From NCBI GenBank assembly GCA_018971065.1, contig JAGWVC010000028.1, positions 1-39,018 of the forward strand: DNA of 39,018 nt. Reading direction: 5' to 3'. The translations under genes were made by a program, and so were the position numbers. The notes under the pieces are model-generated. The model ran no database searches. It was given only the letters and a program-made list of their open reading frames with translations, and had not been told where the DNA came from. This DNA comes from Sphingomonadales bacterium (GTDB taxonomy: Bacteria > Pseudomonadota > Alphaproteobacteria > Sphingomonadales > Sphingomonadaceae). Of the stretch, positions 16,852 to 26,104 are shown one piece after another. Within the stretch, counting starts at the first letter, position 1, and every line of letters begins with the position of its first letter.

Positions 16852-16872
16852 GGGTAAACCCGCAGTTTACCC
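16852..16872. promoter_or_regulatory. Perfect 21-bp dyad upstream of the sciP operon
   Basis: GGGTAAAC (16852-16859) and GTTTACCC (16865-16872) around a 5-bp centre. It lies 33 bp before the first gene of the sciP operon and about 105 bp upstream of mnmA on the other strand. Dyad length and spacing suit a dimeric regulator; I cannot name it. Confidence 0.5.
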
Positions 16873-16905
16873 CGTCTTGACCAGGGCGCGCGTATGAGGG
16901 CGCCA

Positions 16906-17298
16906 ATGGATATGCATCTCACCCCCAATGACTGGCCTGGCGTTGCCGGCAAGTCTCCGCTTCCGGTCGGCGGCGCACGCCCGCTCGACTGGCACGGGCT
17001 TGCCGCGCGGCTTGCCGCCGCCGCCGCCTGCCGCGATGCGCTTCCGGCGCTGCCGGTGGCCGATGGCGATTCGGCCAGCTTCGATCCGGTCTCGGCGCGC
17101 CGCCTCATGCGGTTCGACGGCGCGGCCCTCGATGCGTTGGCTGTCGGCGGGAAATCGGTCCAGACGGTATGCGAAATCGACGAGGCGCATTCCTTACGCG
17201 CCGTTAACCGCGTTGATTCAGTCGGAGTCAAACCCGGTGCGCCCATAGCTATGGACGCCGCCGGCACGGTGAAGACCGGCGATCGAGGTTTGCAATGA
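16906..17298 (+). CDS. Hypothetical protein coupled to sciP
   Basis: About 130 residues, unrecognised. The first two thirds are Ala/Leu-rich and probably helical (LDWHGLAARLAAAAACRDAL). The last 40 codons look less like coding DNA: they hold TTAACC, two GANTC sites and rare ATA/TTA codons. I chose the ATG at 16906 because GAGGG lies five bases upstream; ATGs at 16894 and 16912 are alternatives. Its stop overlaps the sciP start (ATGA), so translation is coupled. The protein may be real while its 3' end also serves as a sciP promoter. Confidence 0.55.
   Translation: MDMHLTPNDWPGVAGKSPLPVGGARPLDWHGLAARLAAAAACRDALPALPVADGDSASFDPVSARRLMRFDGAALDALAVGGKSVQTVCEIDEAHSLRAVNRVDSVGVKPGAPIAMDAAGTVKTGDRGLQ
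17204..17229 (+). promoter_or_regulatory. TTAACC and paired GANTC sites upstream of sciP
   Basis: GATTC (17215-17219) and GAGTC (17225-17229) are CcrM methylation sites ten bases apart. TTAACC, a CtrA-like half-site, lies just upstream at 17204-17209, with TTAC six bases before it. They sit 65-90 bp before the sciP ATG, inside the preceding gene. In Caulobacter, GANTC with GcrA and CtrA half-sites control cell-cycle promoters. Confidence 0.45.
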
Positions 17299-17594
17299 TC
17301 GAGAACCAGAAAATCAAGCCCACAATGGTGATCGGCCCGCTCGGCGAACCGCTGACGGTCGAGAGTCTGCCCGCGCCGAACACGACCCGCTGGGTGGTTC
17401 GCCGCAAGGCCGAAGTCGTCGCGGCAGTCAATGGCGGCCTGCTGACGATCGATGAAGTGTGCGAACGCTATTCGCTCACGCTGGAGGAGTTCGCTTCCTG
17501 GCAGCGCGCGGTCGATCGGTCGGGAATGCAGGGCCTGCGCGTCACGCGCATCCAGCACTACCGCGATCTTTACGAGCGCCAGCTCAAGTATTGA
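17295..17594 (+). CDS. sciP: CtrA inhibitor SciP (DUF1153)
   Basis: Small DNA-binding protein of 99 residues with the full DUF1153 pattern: GPLGEPLTVESLPAPNTTRW, then RRKAEVVAAVNGGLLT, the helix-turn-helix DEVCERYSLTLEEFASWQ, and GLRVTRIQHYR. In Caulobacter, SciP binds DNA or the CtrA-promoter complex and blocks CtrA-driven transcription in early cell-cycle stages. Length and sequence are canonical. It overlaps the upstream gene by 4 bp and is followed by a terminator. Confidence 0.95.
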   Translation: MIENQKIKPTMVIGPLGEPLTVESLPAPNTTRWVVRRKAEVVAAVNGGLLTIDEVCERYSLTLEEFASWQRAVDRSGMQGLRVTRIQHYRDLYERQLKY

Positions 17595-17634
17595 TTGCAG
17601 GTCTGCCGGCGCATTACGGCGCCTGCAAACCATC

Positions 17635-17669
17635 GAAACGGGCTCGCGGCATGGCTGCGGGCCCGTTTC
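17635..17669 (+). terminator. Terminator after sciP
   Basis: GAAACGGGC (17635-17643) pairs with GCCCGTTTC (17661-17669), with inner CGC/GCG pairs. The tail ATTTGG is short, so efficiency is uncertain. It lies 40 bp past the sciP stop. Confidence 0.65.
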
Positions 17670-17838
17670 ATTTGGCATCGCGCTGACGTTTGTCGGGCGA
17701 TTCAGCGCTTTCGTCGGGCAACGATTGCCTGTTCAACCGGTCACGGCTATGTCGGCGGCTCGCCTGACGCACGCGCGCCGGGCATTCCCGCCGTGCCGTG
17801 CAGGGCGGCGATGAAGCAACTCCGGGCGGTGCCGTTTT

Positions 17839-19065
17839 ATGAATTACGATGCCAGGATCGAAGGCAGCGGACGGGACGATTCTCCCTCGGCAAGTGCCGA
17901 TTCGCGCTTCGACCATGCGCAGGCGGTGGCGGCGCTGGAAGCGGACGACGACGACGATCGCGCCAGGCGCCGCCGCAACCGGCTGCTCGGTGGCCTTGGC
18001 GCGGCCGCGCTGATCGGCGTGTGGTTCGCCGTTCATCATGGCCGGAACACCGATGATGATGGCAAGGCGATCAACCAGGCGCCTTCGGTCACGGTCATCA
18101 CCCCGGGCCGGGGCATGGTCACCGGATCGATCAACGCGTCCGGTTCGCTGGCCGCCCGGCGCGAGATTCCGGTCGGTTCGGTGGGTGAGGGCGGTCAGAT
18201 CGCCAGCGTGCTGGTCGATGCCGGCCAGTGGGTGAAGAAGGGCCAGGTTCTGGCGGTGATCGACCGTTCGGTGCAGGTCCAGCAGCTTGCCAACAACCAG
18301 GCCCAGATTTCCTCCGCCGAAGCCGATGCCCGGCTGGCCCAGGCCAATCTCGATCGCGCGCTCAAGCTGGTCGATCGGGGCTTCATCTCGCGGGCCGATG
18401 TCGATCGGCTGACCGCCACGCGTGACGGCGCCAACGCCCGCGTGCGAATCGCCCGTGCCCAGCTCGGCGAAACCGGCGCGCGCGTGCGCCGCCTGTCGAT
18501 CGTCGCCCCCGAAGGCGGCCTGTTGCTGGAACGCCGGGTCGAACCGGGCCAGGTCGTCGGCAGCGGCAGCGGTGTGCTGTTCCGCATCGCGCTGGGCGGC
18601 GAGATCGAGATGAAGGCCCAGCTCGGCGAAGTCGAGCTCGCGCAGATCCACCCCGGCGTCGATGCCGACGTCACCCCGGTCGGCTCGCAGCAACATTTCA
18701 CCGGCAAGGTCTGGCAGGTCTCGCCGTTCATCGATCCGCAGTCGCGCCAGGGCATGGTGCGCATCGCGCTGACGTATTCGCCCGAGCTGCGCCCCGGCGG
18801 CTTTGCCAGCGCCGTCATCCATTCCGGTTCGGTGCAGGCGCCGATGCTGCCCGATTCGGCCATCCTCAACGATGGCCAGCAAAGCTATGTGTTCATCGTC
18901 GGCAAGGCCAACAAGGCAGAGCGGCGCAATATCACGCTGGGCATGGTGACCGATCACGGCATCGCCATCGCCGGCGGCCTCTCGGGCAACGAGCGGGTGG
19001 TGCTGCGCGCCGGCAGCTTCCTCTCGCCGGGTGAGAGCATGAACCCGGTTCCGGCCGGGCGCTAG
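17839..19065 (+). CDS. RND efflux periplasmic adaptor (membrane fusion protein)
   Basis: Protein of 408 residues linking an inner-membrane RND pump to an outer-membrane channel. An acidic cytosolic tail of about 50 residues (five Asp in a row) and RARRRR precede one membrane helix at about 52-68, so it is membrane-anchored and not a lipoprotein. The lipoyl half (GEGGQIASVLVDAGQWVKKG), an alpha-hairpin (NNQAQISSAEADARLAQANL), the second lipoyl half (IVAPEGGLLLERRVEPGQVV) and the beta-barrel follow in HlyD/AcrA order. The pump gene starts 15 bp later. The outer-membrane partner is not in the window. Confidence 0.94.
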   Translation: MNYDARIEGSGRDDSPSASADSRFDHAQAVAALEADDDDDRARRRRNRLLGGLGAAALIGVWFAVHHGRNTDDDGKAINQAPSVTVITPGRGMVTGSINASGSLAARREIPVGSVGEGGQIASVLVDAGQWVKKGQVLAVIDRSVQVQQLANNQAQISSAEADARLAQANLDRALKLVDRGFISRADVDRLTATRDGANARVRIARAQLGETGARVRRLSIVAPEGGLLLERRVEPGQVVGSGSGVLFRIALGGEIEMKAQLGEVELAQIHPGVDADVTPVGSQQHFTGKVWQVSPFIDPQSRQGMVRIALTYSPELRPGGFASAVIHSGSVQAPMLPDSAILNDGQQSYVFIVGKANKAERRNITLGMVTDHGIAIAGGLSGNERVVLRAGSFLSPGESMNPVPAGR

Positions 19066-19080
19066 GGAAGGCCCGGCGCC

Positions 19081-22000
19081 ATGAACTTTCGCAACATCTC
19101 GGCCTGGTCGATCCGCAACCCCGTGGTACCGATCATCCTGTTCCTCGGCCTGATGCTTGTCGGCCTCGTGTCCTTCGCCCAGATGAAGGTGCAGGACATG
19201 CCGGACATCGAGTTCCCGGCGGTGATCGTCTCGATCAGCCAGCCCGGCGCCGCGCCCACCGAGATCGAGACCCAGGTCACCCAGAAGATCGAGGCCGCGG
19301 TCCGCACGATCAGCGGGGTCGATTCGATCAGCTCCTCCGCGCAGGAAGGCAACAGCACCACCACGATCATGTTCGACATCGGCACCGACATCAACGAGGC
19401 GGTGAACGAGGTGAAGAACCAGGTTGACCAGACCCGGGGCGAATTGCCCGACGGCATTCTGGAACCGCGCGTGTTCAAGATTGTCGGCGGCGGCAATTCG
19501 ATCGCGGCCTGGGCCATCACGGCCGACGACATGACGGTCAGCGACCTGTCGTGGTTCGTCGATGACAGCGTGTCGAAGCGCCTGCTGTCGATCAGCGGCA
19601 TGGCTAAGGTCGAACGCAGCGGCGGGGTCGATCGCGAGATTCGCGTCACGCTCGATCCGGCGCGGATGCAGTCGCTCGGCGTCACCGCTACCCAGGTCAA
19701 CAACGCCCTGCGCGCGCTCAACGTCAATGCCGCCGGCGGCAAGGCCGAGATCGCCGGCGCCCGCCAGTCGGTGCGCGTCCTCGGCAATGCCCACACCGCC
19801 TACGAACTGTCGCAGACCGACATCCCGCTGGGCGGCGGGCGCACGGTCAAGCTGGCCGATTTCGCCGACGTGTCGGACAGCTATGGGGAGCTTACCTCCG
19901 CCGGCAAGGTCAACGGCAAGGCCGTGGTCGTGGCCGAAATCACCCGCGCGCGCGGGGCTTCCGACGTTGCTGTGTACGACAGCGCCGTCGAAGAGATCCA
20001 CAAGATCGAGAAAGAGCATCCCGGCATCCACTTCGTCCGGCTGTTCGCCTCGGTCGATTACACCAAGCAGCAGTATTCCAGCTCGATCGACTCGATGGTC
20101 GAAGGTGCGATCCTCGCGGTCATCGTCGTGTTCTTCTTCCTGCGCGACTGGCGCGCGACGGTCATCTCCGCCATCGCCATCCCGCTGTCTGCCATTCCCA
20201 CCTTCTGGTTCCTGTTCTCGTGGTTCGGCTTCACGCTGAACAGCCTGTCGCTGCTCGCGCTCGGCCTCGTCGCCGGCGTGCTCGTCGATGACGCGATTGT
20301 CGAGATCGAGAACATCGTGCGCCACATGCGCATGGGCAAGACCGCGTTCCAGGCCTCGATCGACGCGGCCGACGAGATCGGCCTTGCCGTCGTTGCCACC
20401 ACCTTCTCGATCGTCGCGGTGTTCCTGCCGGTGGGCCTGATGGGCGGCATTCCCGGCCAGTTCTTCAAGAGCTTCGGTCTCACCGTCGTCACCTCGGTGC
20501 TGCTCAGCCTTGCCGTTGCGCGCATGATCACGCCGATGATCGCGGCCTATTTCCTTGCCTCGCACGGCCACGCCGAACACGCCGCCGGCGCGTGGATGGA
20601 CCGCTACCTCAAGCTGCTGCGCTGGACCCTCGACGACAGTGCGGTGCGGGAAGCCCGGCGTGCGGCTGCTGCGGAACACCGCCACCGCAGCCTGCGCGAA
20701 CGGGTCCGCACCCGCCTGCGCGATCACCGCGTGTGGATGGTCGGCATCGGCGTCGGCGCGCTGGCGCTGACGGTCGGGCTGATGGCCAGCATTCCCGCGC
20801 AGTTCTTCCCCACCGTGAACAGCGATTTCAGCATGATCCAGATCCAGATGGTGCCCGGCACCACGCTGGCGCAGACCACCGAAATCGCCGACCGGGTGGC
20901 GGGAATGGTCAATGCCGATCCGGCCGTGCTCAACGCCTTTGAAAGCGTGCGCGAGGGCAACGCCCGCGTGTTCATCAACCTCAAGAAGATGCAGGGCCCG
21001 ATGGGACGCGTCCCGCTCATCGGCCGGTTTTTCGCCAGCCCCGACAAGCGCACCAAGACCAGCCAGGAATTCGAACGCGGGCTGACTCCGCGTCTCCAGG
21101 CCATTGCCGATGCCCGCGTCACCTTCCAGGACATGTCCGGGCCGGGCGGCGGCGGTGGCACCGGCCGGCCGATCTCGATCATGCTCACCGGCTCCGATTC
21201 GCAGGCGCTGAACAACGCCGCCGGAACGCTGGTCGAGCAGATGAAGTCCATTCCCGGCCTCGTCGCCCCGCGCATCGCGGCAGACATGCGGCGCCCGGAA
21301 ATCCTCATCAAGCCCCGCCTCGATCTGGCCGCCGGCCTCGGCGTCACCACTTCGGCGCTCAGCCAGGCGATCCGCATCGCCACGATCGGCGACATCGACC
21401 AGAACGCGGCCAAGTTCTCGCTCAGCGATCGCCAGGTGCCCATCCGCGTGCGCCTGTCCGAAAACGCGCGCCGCAATATCGCCACCATCCAGAACCTGCC
21501 GGTACCCACCGCCAGCGGCGGTTCGGTGCCGCTGTCCACCGTCGCCGAAATCTCGCTCGGCGCCGGCCCCACCACGATCCAGCGCTACAACCAGTCGCGC
21601 CGCGTGTTCGTCGGCGCCGATCTTGCCCCGGGCGTGGTCAAGGGCACCGCGATGGATGCGATCGCCAAGCTGCCGATCATGAAGAACCTGCCGCAGGGCG
21701 TGGCCAACACCCCGTTCGGGGCCGATCGCTGGCAAGCCGATATGGGCAAAAGCTTCATGGGCGCGCTGGCGGCGGGCGTGCTGCTGGTGTTCTCGGTGCT
21801 GGTGCTGCTCTATCACCGCTTCGTTTCGCCACTGGTAAACATGGGCTCGCTGTTCCTGGCCCCGCTTGGCGGCCTGATCGCGCTGCTGGTCGTCGGCCAG
21901 CCGCTGTCGATGCCGGTCTACATCGGCATCCTCATGCTGTTCGGCATCGTCGCCAAGAACTCGATCCTGTTGATCGATTTCGCGATCGAGGAAATGGCCA

Positions 22001-22350
22001 AGGGCGCCGACAAGTTCTCCGCCATCGTCGAGGCCGGGCACAAGCGTGCCCAGCCGATCGTCATGACCACCGTGGCGATGACCGCGGGCATGGTCCCCAC
22101 CGCGGTCTCGCTGGGTGGCGATGGTGCCTGGCGCGCGCCGATGGGCACCGTGGTGATCGGCGGGCTGGTGCTGTCCACCATGCTCACGCTGGTCATCGTC
22201 CCGGCGGCGTTCAGCCTTGCCGATGGTGTCGAAAAGCGGCTTGGCCCGGCGCTGCGCCGCCGCTTCCTCACGTACGAACCGCACCATGCCGAGCCTGGCG
22301 CCGCGATCGCCCCTTATCCGGCCCCCGAACACGCCGAAGCCGCCGAGTGA
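19081..22350 (+). CDS. RND-family efflux pump permease (HAE-1/AcrB-like)
   Basis: Inner-membrane proton-driven exporter of 1089 residues, slightly longer than AcrB. The proton relay is kept: Asp403-Asp404 in GVLVDDAIVEIEN (TM4) and Lys959 in GIVAKNSILLIDFA (TM10). Other family sequence includes the start (WSIRNPVVPIILF), the pore-domain ISGVDSISSSAQEGNST and PVGLMGGIPGQFFK. A basic segment of about 45 residues (RRAAAAEHRHRSLRERVRTR) in the central cytoplasmic stretch is longer than in AcrB. Substrates cannot be told; the adaptor upstream and the overlapping DUF445 gene downstream form one operon. Confidence 0.96.
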   Translation: MNFRNISAWSIRNPVVPIILFLGLMLVGLVSFAQMKVQDMPDIEFPAVIVSISQPGAAPTEIETQVTQKIEAAVRTISGVDSISSSAQEGNSTTTIMFDIGTDINEAVNEVKNQVDQTRGELPDGILEPRVFKIVGGGNSIAAWAITADDMTVSDLSWFVDDSVSKRLLSISGMAKVERSGGVDREIRVTLDPARMQSLGVTATQVNNALRALNVNAAGGKAEIAGARQSVRVLGNAHTAYELSQTDIPLGGGRTVKLADFADVSDSYGELTSAGKVNGKAVVVAEITRARGASDVAVYDSAVEEIHKIEKEHPGIHFVRLFASVDYTKQQYSSSIDSMVEGAILAVIVVFFFLRDWRATVISAIAIPLSAIPTFWFLFSWFGFTLNSLSLLALGLVAGVLVDDAIVEIENIVRHMRMGKTAFQASIDAADEIGLAVVATTFSIVAVFLPVGLMGGIPGQFFKSFGLTVVTSVLLSLAVARMITPMIAAYFLASHGHAEHAAGAWMDRYLKLLRWTLDDSAVREARRAAAAEHRHRSLRERVRTRLRDHRVWMVGIGVGALALTVGLMASIPAQFFPTVNSDFSMIQIQMVPGTTLAQTTEIADRVAGMVNADPAVLNAFESVREGNARVFINLKKMQGPMGRVPLIGRFFASPDKRTKTSQEFERGLTPRLQAIADARVTFQDMSGPGGGGGTGRPISIMLTGSDSQALNNAAGTLVEQMKSIPGLVAPRIAADMRRPEILIKPRLDLAAGLGVTTSALSQAIRIATIGDIDQNAAKFSLSDRQVPIRVRLSENARRNIATIQNLPVPTASGGSVPLSTVAEISLGAGPTTIQRYNQSRRVFVGADLAPGVVKGTAMDAIAKLPIMKNLPQGVANTPFGADRWQADMGKSFMGALAAGVLLVFSVLVLLYHRFVSPLVNMGSLFLAPLGGLIALLVVGQPLSMPVYIGILMLFGIVAKNSILLIDFAIEEMAKGADKFSAIVEAGHKRAQPIVMTTVAMTAGMVPTAVSLGGDGAWRAPMGTVVIGGLVLSTMLTLVIVPAAFSLADGVEKRLGPALRRRFLTYEPHHAEPGAAIAPYPAPEHAEAAE

Positions 22351-23600
22351 TCGCTGCCCCCATCGCGCCCCCCGGCGCGGACCGGGCCGCAACCATGCGC
22401 CGCTTCGCCACGCTGCTGTTGCTGGCAATGGCGGTGCTGTTCGTCCTTGCCGGGCACCTTGCGGCCACTGACCCGCGCTGGCTCTGGCCCCGCGCCTTTG
22501 CCGAAGCCGCGCTGGTCGGCGGGCTGGCCGACTGGTTCGCGGTCACCGCGCTGTTCCGCCGCCCGCTCGGCCTGCCGATCCCGCACACCGCGATCATCCC
22601 CGAGAACAAGGACCGCATTGCCGACACGATGGCGGGGTTCCTGCGCACCTGGTTCCTCACGCCGCAGGTCGTCACCCGCCGCCTGCGCGGCCTGAACCCG
22701 GCGGCCAGCATCGGCGCCTTCCTGGCCGATCCCGCGCGCGGCGGCGACGGGCGCGTGCGGCAGGGCATCGCCGGGCTGCTGGGCGACGTGTTGCAGGCGC
22801 TGGATGCCGAACACCTCGGCGGCGTGGTCAAGGCCGCGCTGCGTCGCCAGATCCGGCGCATCGAACTCGCGCCGCTGCTGGGCCAGGTGCTCCATGCAGC
22901 CATCGTCGATCGCCGCCACCTGCCCGTGCTCGAATCGGCCATCCGCTGGGCCGGCTCCGCGCTCGAAGCCAACGAGGCGCTGTTGCGCGAACTGATCCAC
23001 GCCCGCGCCAACGCGCTGCTGCGCTGGACCGGCATTGACGAGCGCATCGCCAATGCGCTGCTGGATGGGCTTTATCGCGTGCTTGCCGAATGCCTGGTCG
23101 ATCCCCGGCACCCGCTGCGCCTGCGGCTGGAAGCGGCGCTGCAAACCCTTGCCGACCGCCTCCGCCACGATCCCGCCCTACAGGCCAAAGTCGAAGCCGC
23201 GAAGGCCGAACTGCTGGCCAACCCCGCCATCGGCGCCTGGCTGGACGGGCTGTGGGAACGCTTCCGCGAGGGCACGTTGCGCGCCAGCCGCAATCCCGAT
23301 CAGGCGCTGTCAGGCAGCCTCGGCGAAGGGCTGCGCGCGTTGGGCGGCGCGCTTCAGGGCGATGCCCGCCTGCAGGTCCTGGTCAACCGCACGCTCCGCC
23401 GCACGCTGGTCGGCATGGTTTCGCGCTATGGCGGCGGCATCGTCACGCTCGTGTCCGACACCGTCAAACGCTGGGACGCCGTCACCGTCACCAACCGCAT
23501 CGAAGGCGCGGTGGGCCGCGACCTCCAGTTCATCCGCATCAACGGCACGCTGGTCGGCGGGCTGGTCGGCCTCGCCATCCACGCGTTGAGCCTACTCTGA
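22347..23600 (+). CDS. DUF445 membrane-associated protein
   Basis: About 417 residues. The DUF445 signature is clear near the N-terminus: a hydrophobic helix (ATLLLLAMAVLFVLAG), then AEAALVGGLADWFAVTALFRRPLGLPIPHTAIIP. A long helical middle follows, and the C-terminus has RDLQFIRINGTLVGGLVG and a last hydrophobic helix. Family function is unknown (YjiN is an E. coli member). The GTG start overlaps the RND stop by 4 bp, implying coupling; ATG at 22395 is an alternative that keeps all conserved sequence. It overlaps the convergent SnoaL-like gene by 9 bp. Confidence 0.9.
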   Translation: MIAAPIAPPGADRAATMRRFATLLLLAMAVLFVLAGHLAATDPRWLWPRAFAEAALVGGLADWFAVTALFRRPLGLPIPHTAIIPENKDRIADTMAGFLRTWFLTPQVVTRRLRGLNPAASIGAFLADPARGGDGRVRQGIAGLLGDVLQALDAEHLGGVVKAALRRQIRRIELAPLLGQVLHAAIVDRRHLPVLESAIRWAGSALEANEALLRELIHARANALLRWTGIDERIANALLDGLYRVLAECLVDPRHPLRLRLEAALQTLADRLRHDPALQAKVEAAKAELLANPAIGAWLDGLWERFREGTLRASRNPDQALSGSLGEGLRALGGALQGDARLQVLVNRTLRRTLVGMVSRYGGGIVTLVSDTVKRWDAVTVTNRIEGAVGRDLQFIRINGTLVGGLVGLAIHALSLL

Positions 23601-24125
23601 CGGCAGCCCGTTGTGGCGAATGCCCAGCGCCGCATAGGCCGGATCATCCGGTCCCAGCCGCGATTCGACGAACCCCGCCCCCGCCAGCCAGTCCGCCATG
23701 ACAGGCTGGCTGATCGACCACTCGCGCACGCAGACGCGTGACTTCACCAGCCAGCCGTCGCCGCTGCGTTCCAGCGTATCGACATAGCGCCCGCCCAACT
23801 GGTGGACCACGTCCCCCACATCCCCCGGTCGGCCCCGCACGGTGGCGATGAAATAGGTCTCCACCCCCGCCGTGTCGCCGGCAATGGTGATCAGCGACTG
23901 GCCCAGCATGTGGCTGCACACGGTGCGGTTGCGGGCAATGTCGCCGGTCATCAGCCGGGCGAATTCGCGGCCGTCGCACTTGTTCGGCCCATGATCGTCC
24001 CAGCTTTGCTCGGCATAGACGCTGGCCATCCGTTCCGCGTCGGCGCGGTCGCAGCCATGCGCGTATTCGGCCATCAGCTTGCGGATTGCGTGGTGGTCGA
24101 TCACTTCCTGCAGGCGCGGGTCCAT
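23592..24125 (-). CDS. SnoaL-like (NTF2-fold) protein
   Basis: Protein of 177 residues with the SnoaL-type start ([21 protein letters not shown]) in which His and Asp often line the pocket. [21 protein letters not shown] and [20 protein letters not shown] are the later beta strands of an alpha+beta cone. Members include dehydratases, isomerases and ring-hydroxylating dioxygenase small-subunit relatives, so the reaction is open. The ATG has AGGGAG six bases upstream. It is downstream of etfBA but beyond a terminator, so probably separate. Confidence 0.85.
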   Translation of the reverse strand: MDPRLQEVIDHHAIRKLMAEYAHGCDRADAERMASVYAEQSWDDHGPNKCDGREFARLMTGDIARNRTVCSHMLGQSLITIAGDTAGVETYFIATVRGRPGDVGDVVHQLGGRYVDTLERSGDGWLVKSRVCVREWSISQPVMADWLAGAGFVESRLGPDDPAYAALGIRHNGLPSE

Positions 24126-24174
24126 GCGGCTCTCCCTCTGTTTGCCGCGATTCTAGCACGCACCCCACACAAGC

Positions 24175-24201
24175 AAAAACCCCGGAGGTTTCCCCCCGGG
24201 G
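24175..24201 (-). terminator. Terminator of the etfBA transcript
   Basis: CCCCGG (24180-24185) pairs with CCGGGG (24196-24201), with inner AGG/CCC-type pairs. On the minus strand it is followed by TTTTTG. It lies about 27 bp past the etfA stop. Confidence 0.82.
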
Positions 24202-24228
24202 CATTCGCTGTTTCACAAGGTGCCCGGT

Positions 24229-25158
24229 TCAAAGCTTGCCGGTCAGTTCCGGCACGGCATTGAACAGGTCAGCCACCAGGCCGATGTCCGCCACCTGGAA
24301 GATCGGCGCGTCCTCGTCCTTGTTGATGGCGATGATGGTCTTGGAGTCCTTCATGCCGGCCAGGTGCTGGATCGCGCCCGAGATGCCGACCGCGACATAG
24401 ACTTCCGGCGCCACGATCTTGCCGGTCTGACCAACCTGATAGTCGTTGGGCACATAGCCCGCATCGACGGCGGCACGCGAAGCACCGACGGCGGCACCCA
24501 GCTTGTCGGCCAGCGGGAAGATCGTCGCCTTGAACGTCTCGCTGTCCTTCAGCGCGCGGCCGCCCGAAACGATGATCTTGGCGCTGGTCAGCTCCGGACG
24601 CTCGCTCTTGGCGATCTCGGCGCCGACGAAGCTCGAAAGCCCCGCATCACCCGCGCCCGCAACGGCTTCCACCGCTGCCGAACCGCCACTGGCCTCGGCC
24701 TTGGCGAACGCGGTGCCGCGCACGGTGATCACCAGCTTGGCATCGCTCGATTCGACGGTGGCGATGGCGTTGCCGGCATAGGTCGGCCGCGTGAACGTCT
24801 TCGGCCCTTCGACCGACAGGATGTCCGAAAGCTGCGCCACATCCAGCAGCGCGGCAACGCGCGGCGCGATGTTCTTGCCGTTGCTGGTGGCCGGCGCCAC
24901 GAACGCGTCGTGGTCCGCCATCAGGCCCACGATCAGCGGCGCGACGTTCTCGGCCAGCGCGGCGCCATAGGCGGCATCGTCAGCCACATGCACCTTGGCC
25001 ACCCCGGCAATCTGCGCGGCAGCCGCGCCGACCGAGGCGCAGCCCGCACCGGCAACCAGCAGGTGGACTTCACCCAACTGCGAAGCGGCGGTCACCGCTG
25101 CCAGCGTGGCATCCTTGACGACGGCGTTGTCGTGTTCGACCCAAACGAGAGTTTTCAT
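24229..25158 (-). CDS. etfA: Electron transfer flavoprotein alpha subunit
   Basis: Alpha subunit (309 residues) of the ETF heterodimer, which takes electrons from acyl-CoA and other dehydrogenases and passes them to ETF-ubiquinone oxidoreductase. The C-terminal FAD domain is typical: [31 protein letters not shown], then [12 protein letters not shown] and [18 protein letters not shown]. The ATG has GGAGGA about 8 nt upstream. It follows etfB after a 104-bp gap that holds a small palindromic repeat. The acyl-CoA dehydrogenase at the window's end is a possible electron donor. Confidence 0.97.
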   Translation of the reverse strand: MKTLVWVEHDNAVVKDATLAAVTAASQLGEVHLLVAGAGCASVGAAAAQIAGVAKVHVADDAAYGAALAENVAPLIVGLMADHDAFVAPATSNGKNIAPRVAALLDVAQLSDILSVEGPKTFTRPTYAGNAIATVESSDAKLVITVRGTAFAKAEASGGSAAVEAVAGAGDAGLSSFVGAEIAKSERPELTSAKIIVSGGRALKDSETFKATIFPLADKLGAAVGASRAAVDAGYVPNDYQVGQTGKIVAPEVYVAVGISGAIQHLAGMKDSKTIIAINKDEDAPIFQVADIGLVADLFNAVPELTGKL

Positions 25159-25196
25159 CGTATCGTTCCTCCGGGGACCAGCCCCTCAAACCGCCC

Positions 25197-25217
25197 GCCC
25201 TGAGCCTGTCGAAGGGC
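25197..25217. repeat. Short palindromic repeat between etfB and etfA
   Basis: GCCCT and AGGGC enclose GAGCCTGTCGA. The sequence TGAGCCTGTCGAAGG is one I recall as dispersed in intergenic regions of sphingomonads and other proteobacteria (from memory, not searched). It splits the etfB and etfA genes without an evident terminator. Confidence 0.55.
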
Positions 25218-25262
25218 TGCTTTTCACTTCGACCGGCCAGCGCCAACGGATGGGTTCAGCAA

Positions 25263-26009
25263 TCAGGCGACGCCCAGTTCCTTGAGCTTGCCGACCAGCG
25301 CATCGACATCGGCAACCTTGATCCCGGCCACGCGCGCGGCGGGTTCCGAAACCTTCAGCGTCTTCAGGCGCGGCGTCGTGTCCACGCCGTAATCGGCAGG
25401 GGTCTTGTTCGCCAGCGGCTTGCTCTTGGCCTTCATGATGTTCGGCAGCGAGGCATAGCGCGGTTCGTTCAGGCGCAAGTCGGTGGTGACGATCGCCGGC
25501 AGCGCCAGCTTCACCGTCTCCAGACCGCCATCGACTTCGCGGGTCACGGTCACGCTGTCACCCTCGACGGTCACGGCGCTCGCGAACGTGCCCTGCGGAC
25601 GACCCAGCAGCGCCGCCAGCATCTGGCCGGTCTGGTTCGAATCGTCGTCGATCGCCTGCTTGCCCAGGATCACCAGACCCGGCTGCTCCTCGTCGGCAAT
25701 CGCCTTGAGGATCTTGGCCACGGCCAGCGGCTCGACCTCATCATCGGTCTGCACCAGGATGGCGCGGTCCGCGCCCATCGCCAGCGCGGTGCGCAGCGTT
25801 TCCTGCGCCTTCTGCGGCCCGACCGAAACCGCGACGATCTCGGTGGCCACGCCCTTTTCCTTCAGGCGGATGGCTTCCTCGACCGCGATCTCGTCGAACG
25901 GGTTCATGCTCATCTTGACGTTGGCAAGATCGACGCCGGTGCCGTCCGCCTTGACGCGGGGCTTCACGTTGTAGTCGATCACCCGCTTCACGGGCACGAT
26001 AATCTTCAT
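25263..26009 (-). CDS. etfB: Electron transfer flavoprotein beta subunit
   Basis: Beta subunit (248 residues) of ETF, carrying AMP and the docking loop for dehydrogenases. Family sequence: start [52 protein letters not shown], and [21 protein letters not shown]. The ATG at 26009 gives the exact family N-terminus with AAGGA upstream; a longer in-frame reading would add unrelated residues from the gap after sucC. It lies 149 bp downstream of sucC on the same strand, with a weak hairpin between. Confidence 0.97.
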   Translation of the reverse strand: MKIIVPVKRVIDYNVKPRVKADGTGVDLANVKMSMNPFDEIAVEEAIRLKEKGVATEIVAVSVGPQKAQETLRTALAMGADRAILVQTDDEVEPLAVAKILKAIADEEQPGLVILGKQAIDDDSNQTGQMLAALLGRPQGTFASAVTVEGDSVTVTREVDGGLETVKLALPAIVTTDLRLNEPRYASLPNIMKAKSKPLANKTPADYGVDTTPRLKTLKVSEPAARVAGIKVADVDALVGKLKELGVA

Positions 26010-26104
26010 GGAACGGGTCCTTCCTCGCAAAGGGGGGACTGGCAATTTAGCCGAACGATTAAATTCGGTCGCGGCCGCCATTGCCACGCTTTTCACCAAG
26101 GTCA

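Noticed and set aside
17204..17209. Full CtrA site before sciP
   Set aside because: TTAC-N6-TTAA departs from TTAA-N7-TTAA in both base and spacing; kept only as a half-site.
17668..22428. 1586-residue open frame antisense to the RND pump operon
   Set aside because: Same cause; low-complexity Asp/Arg/His-rich translation with no recognisable fold, and three real genes on the plus strand.
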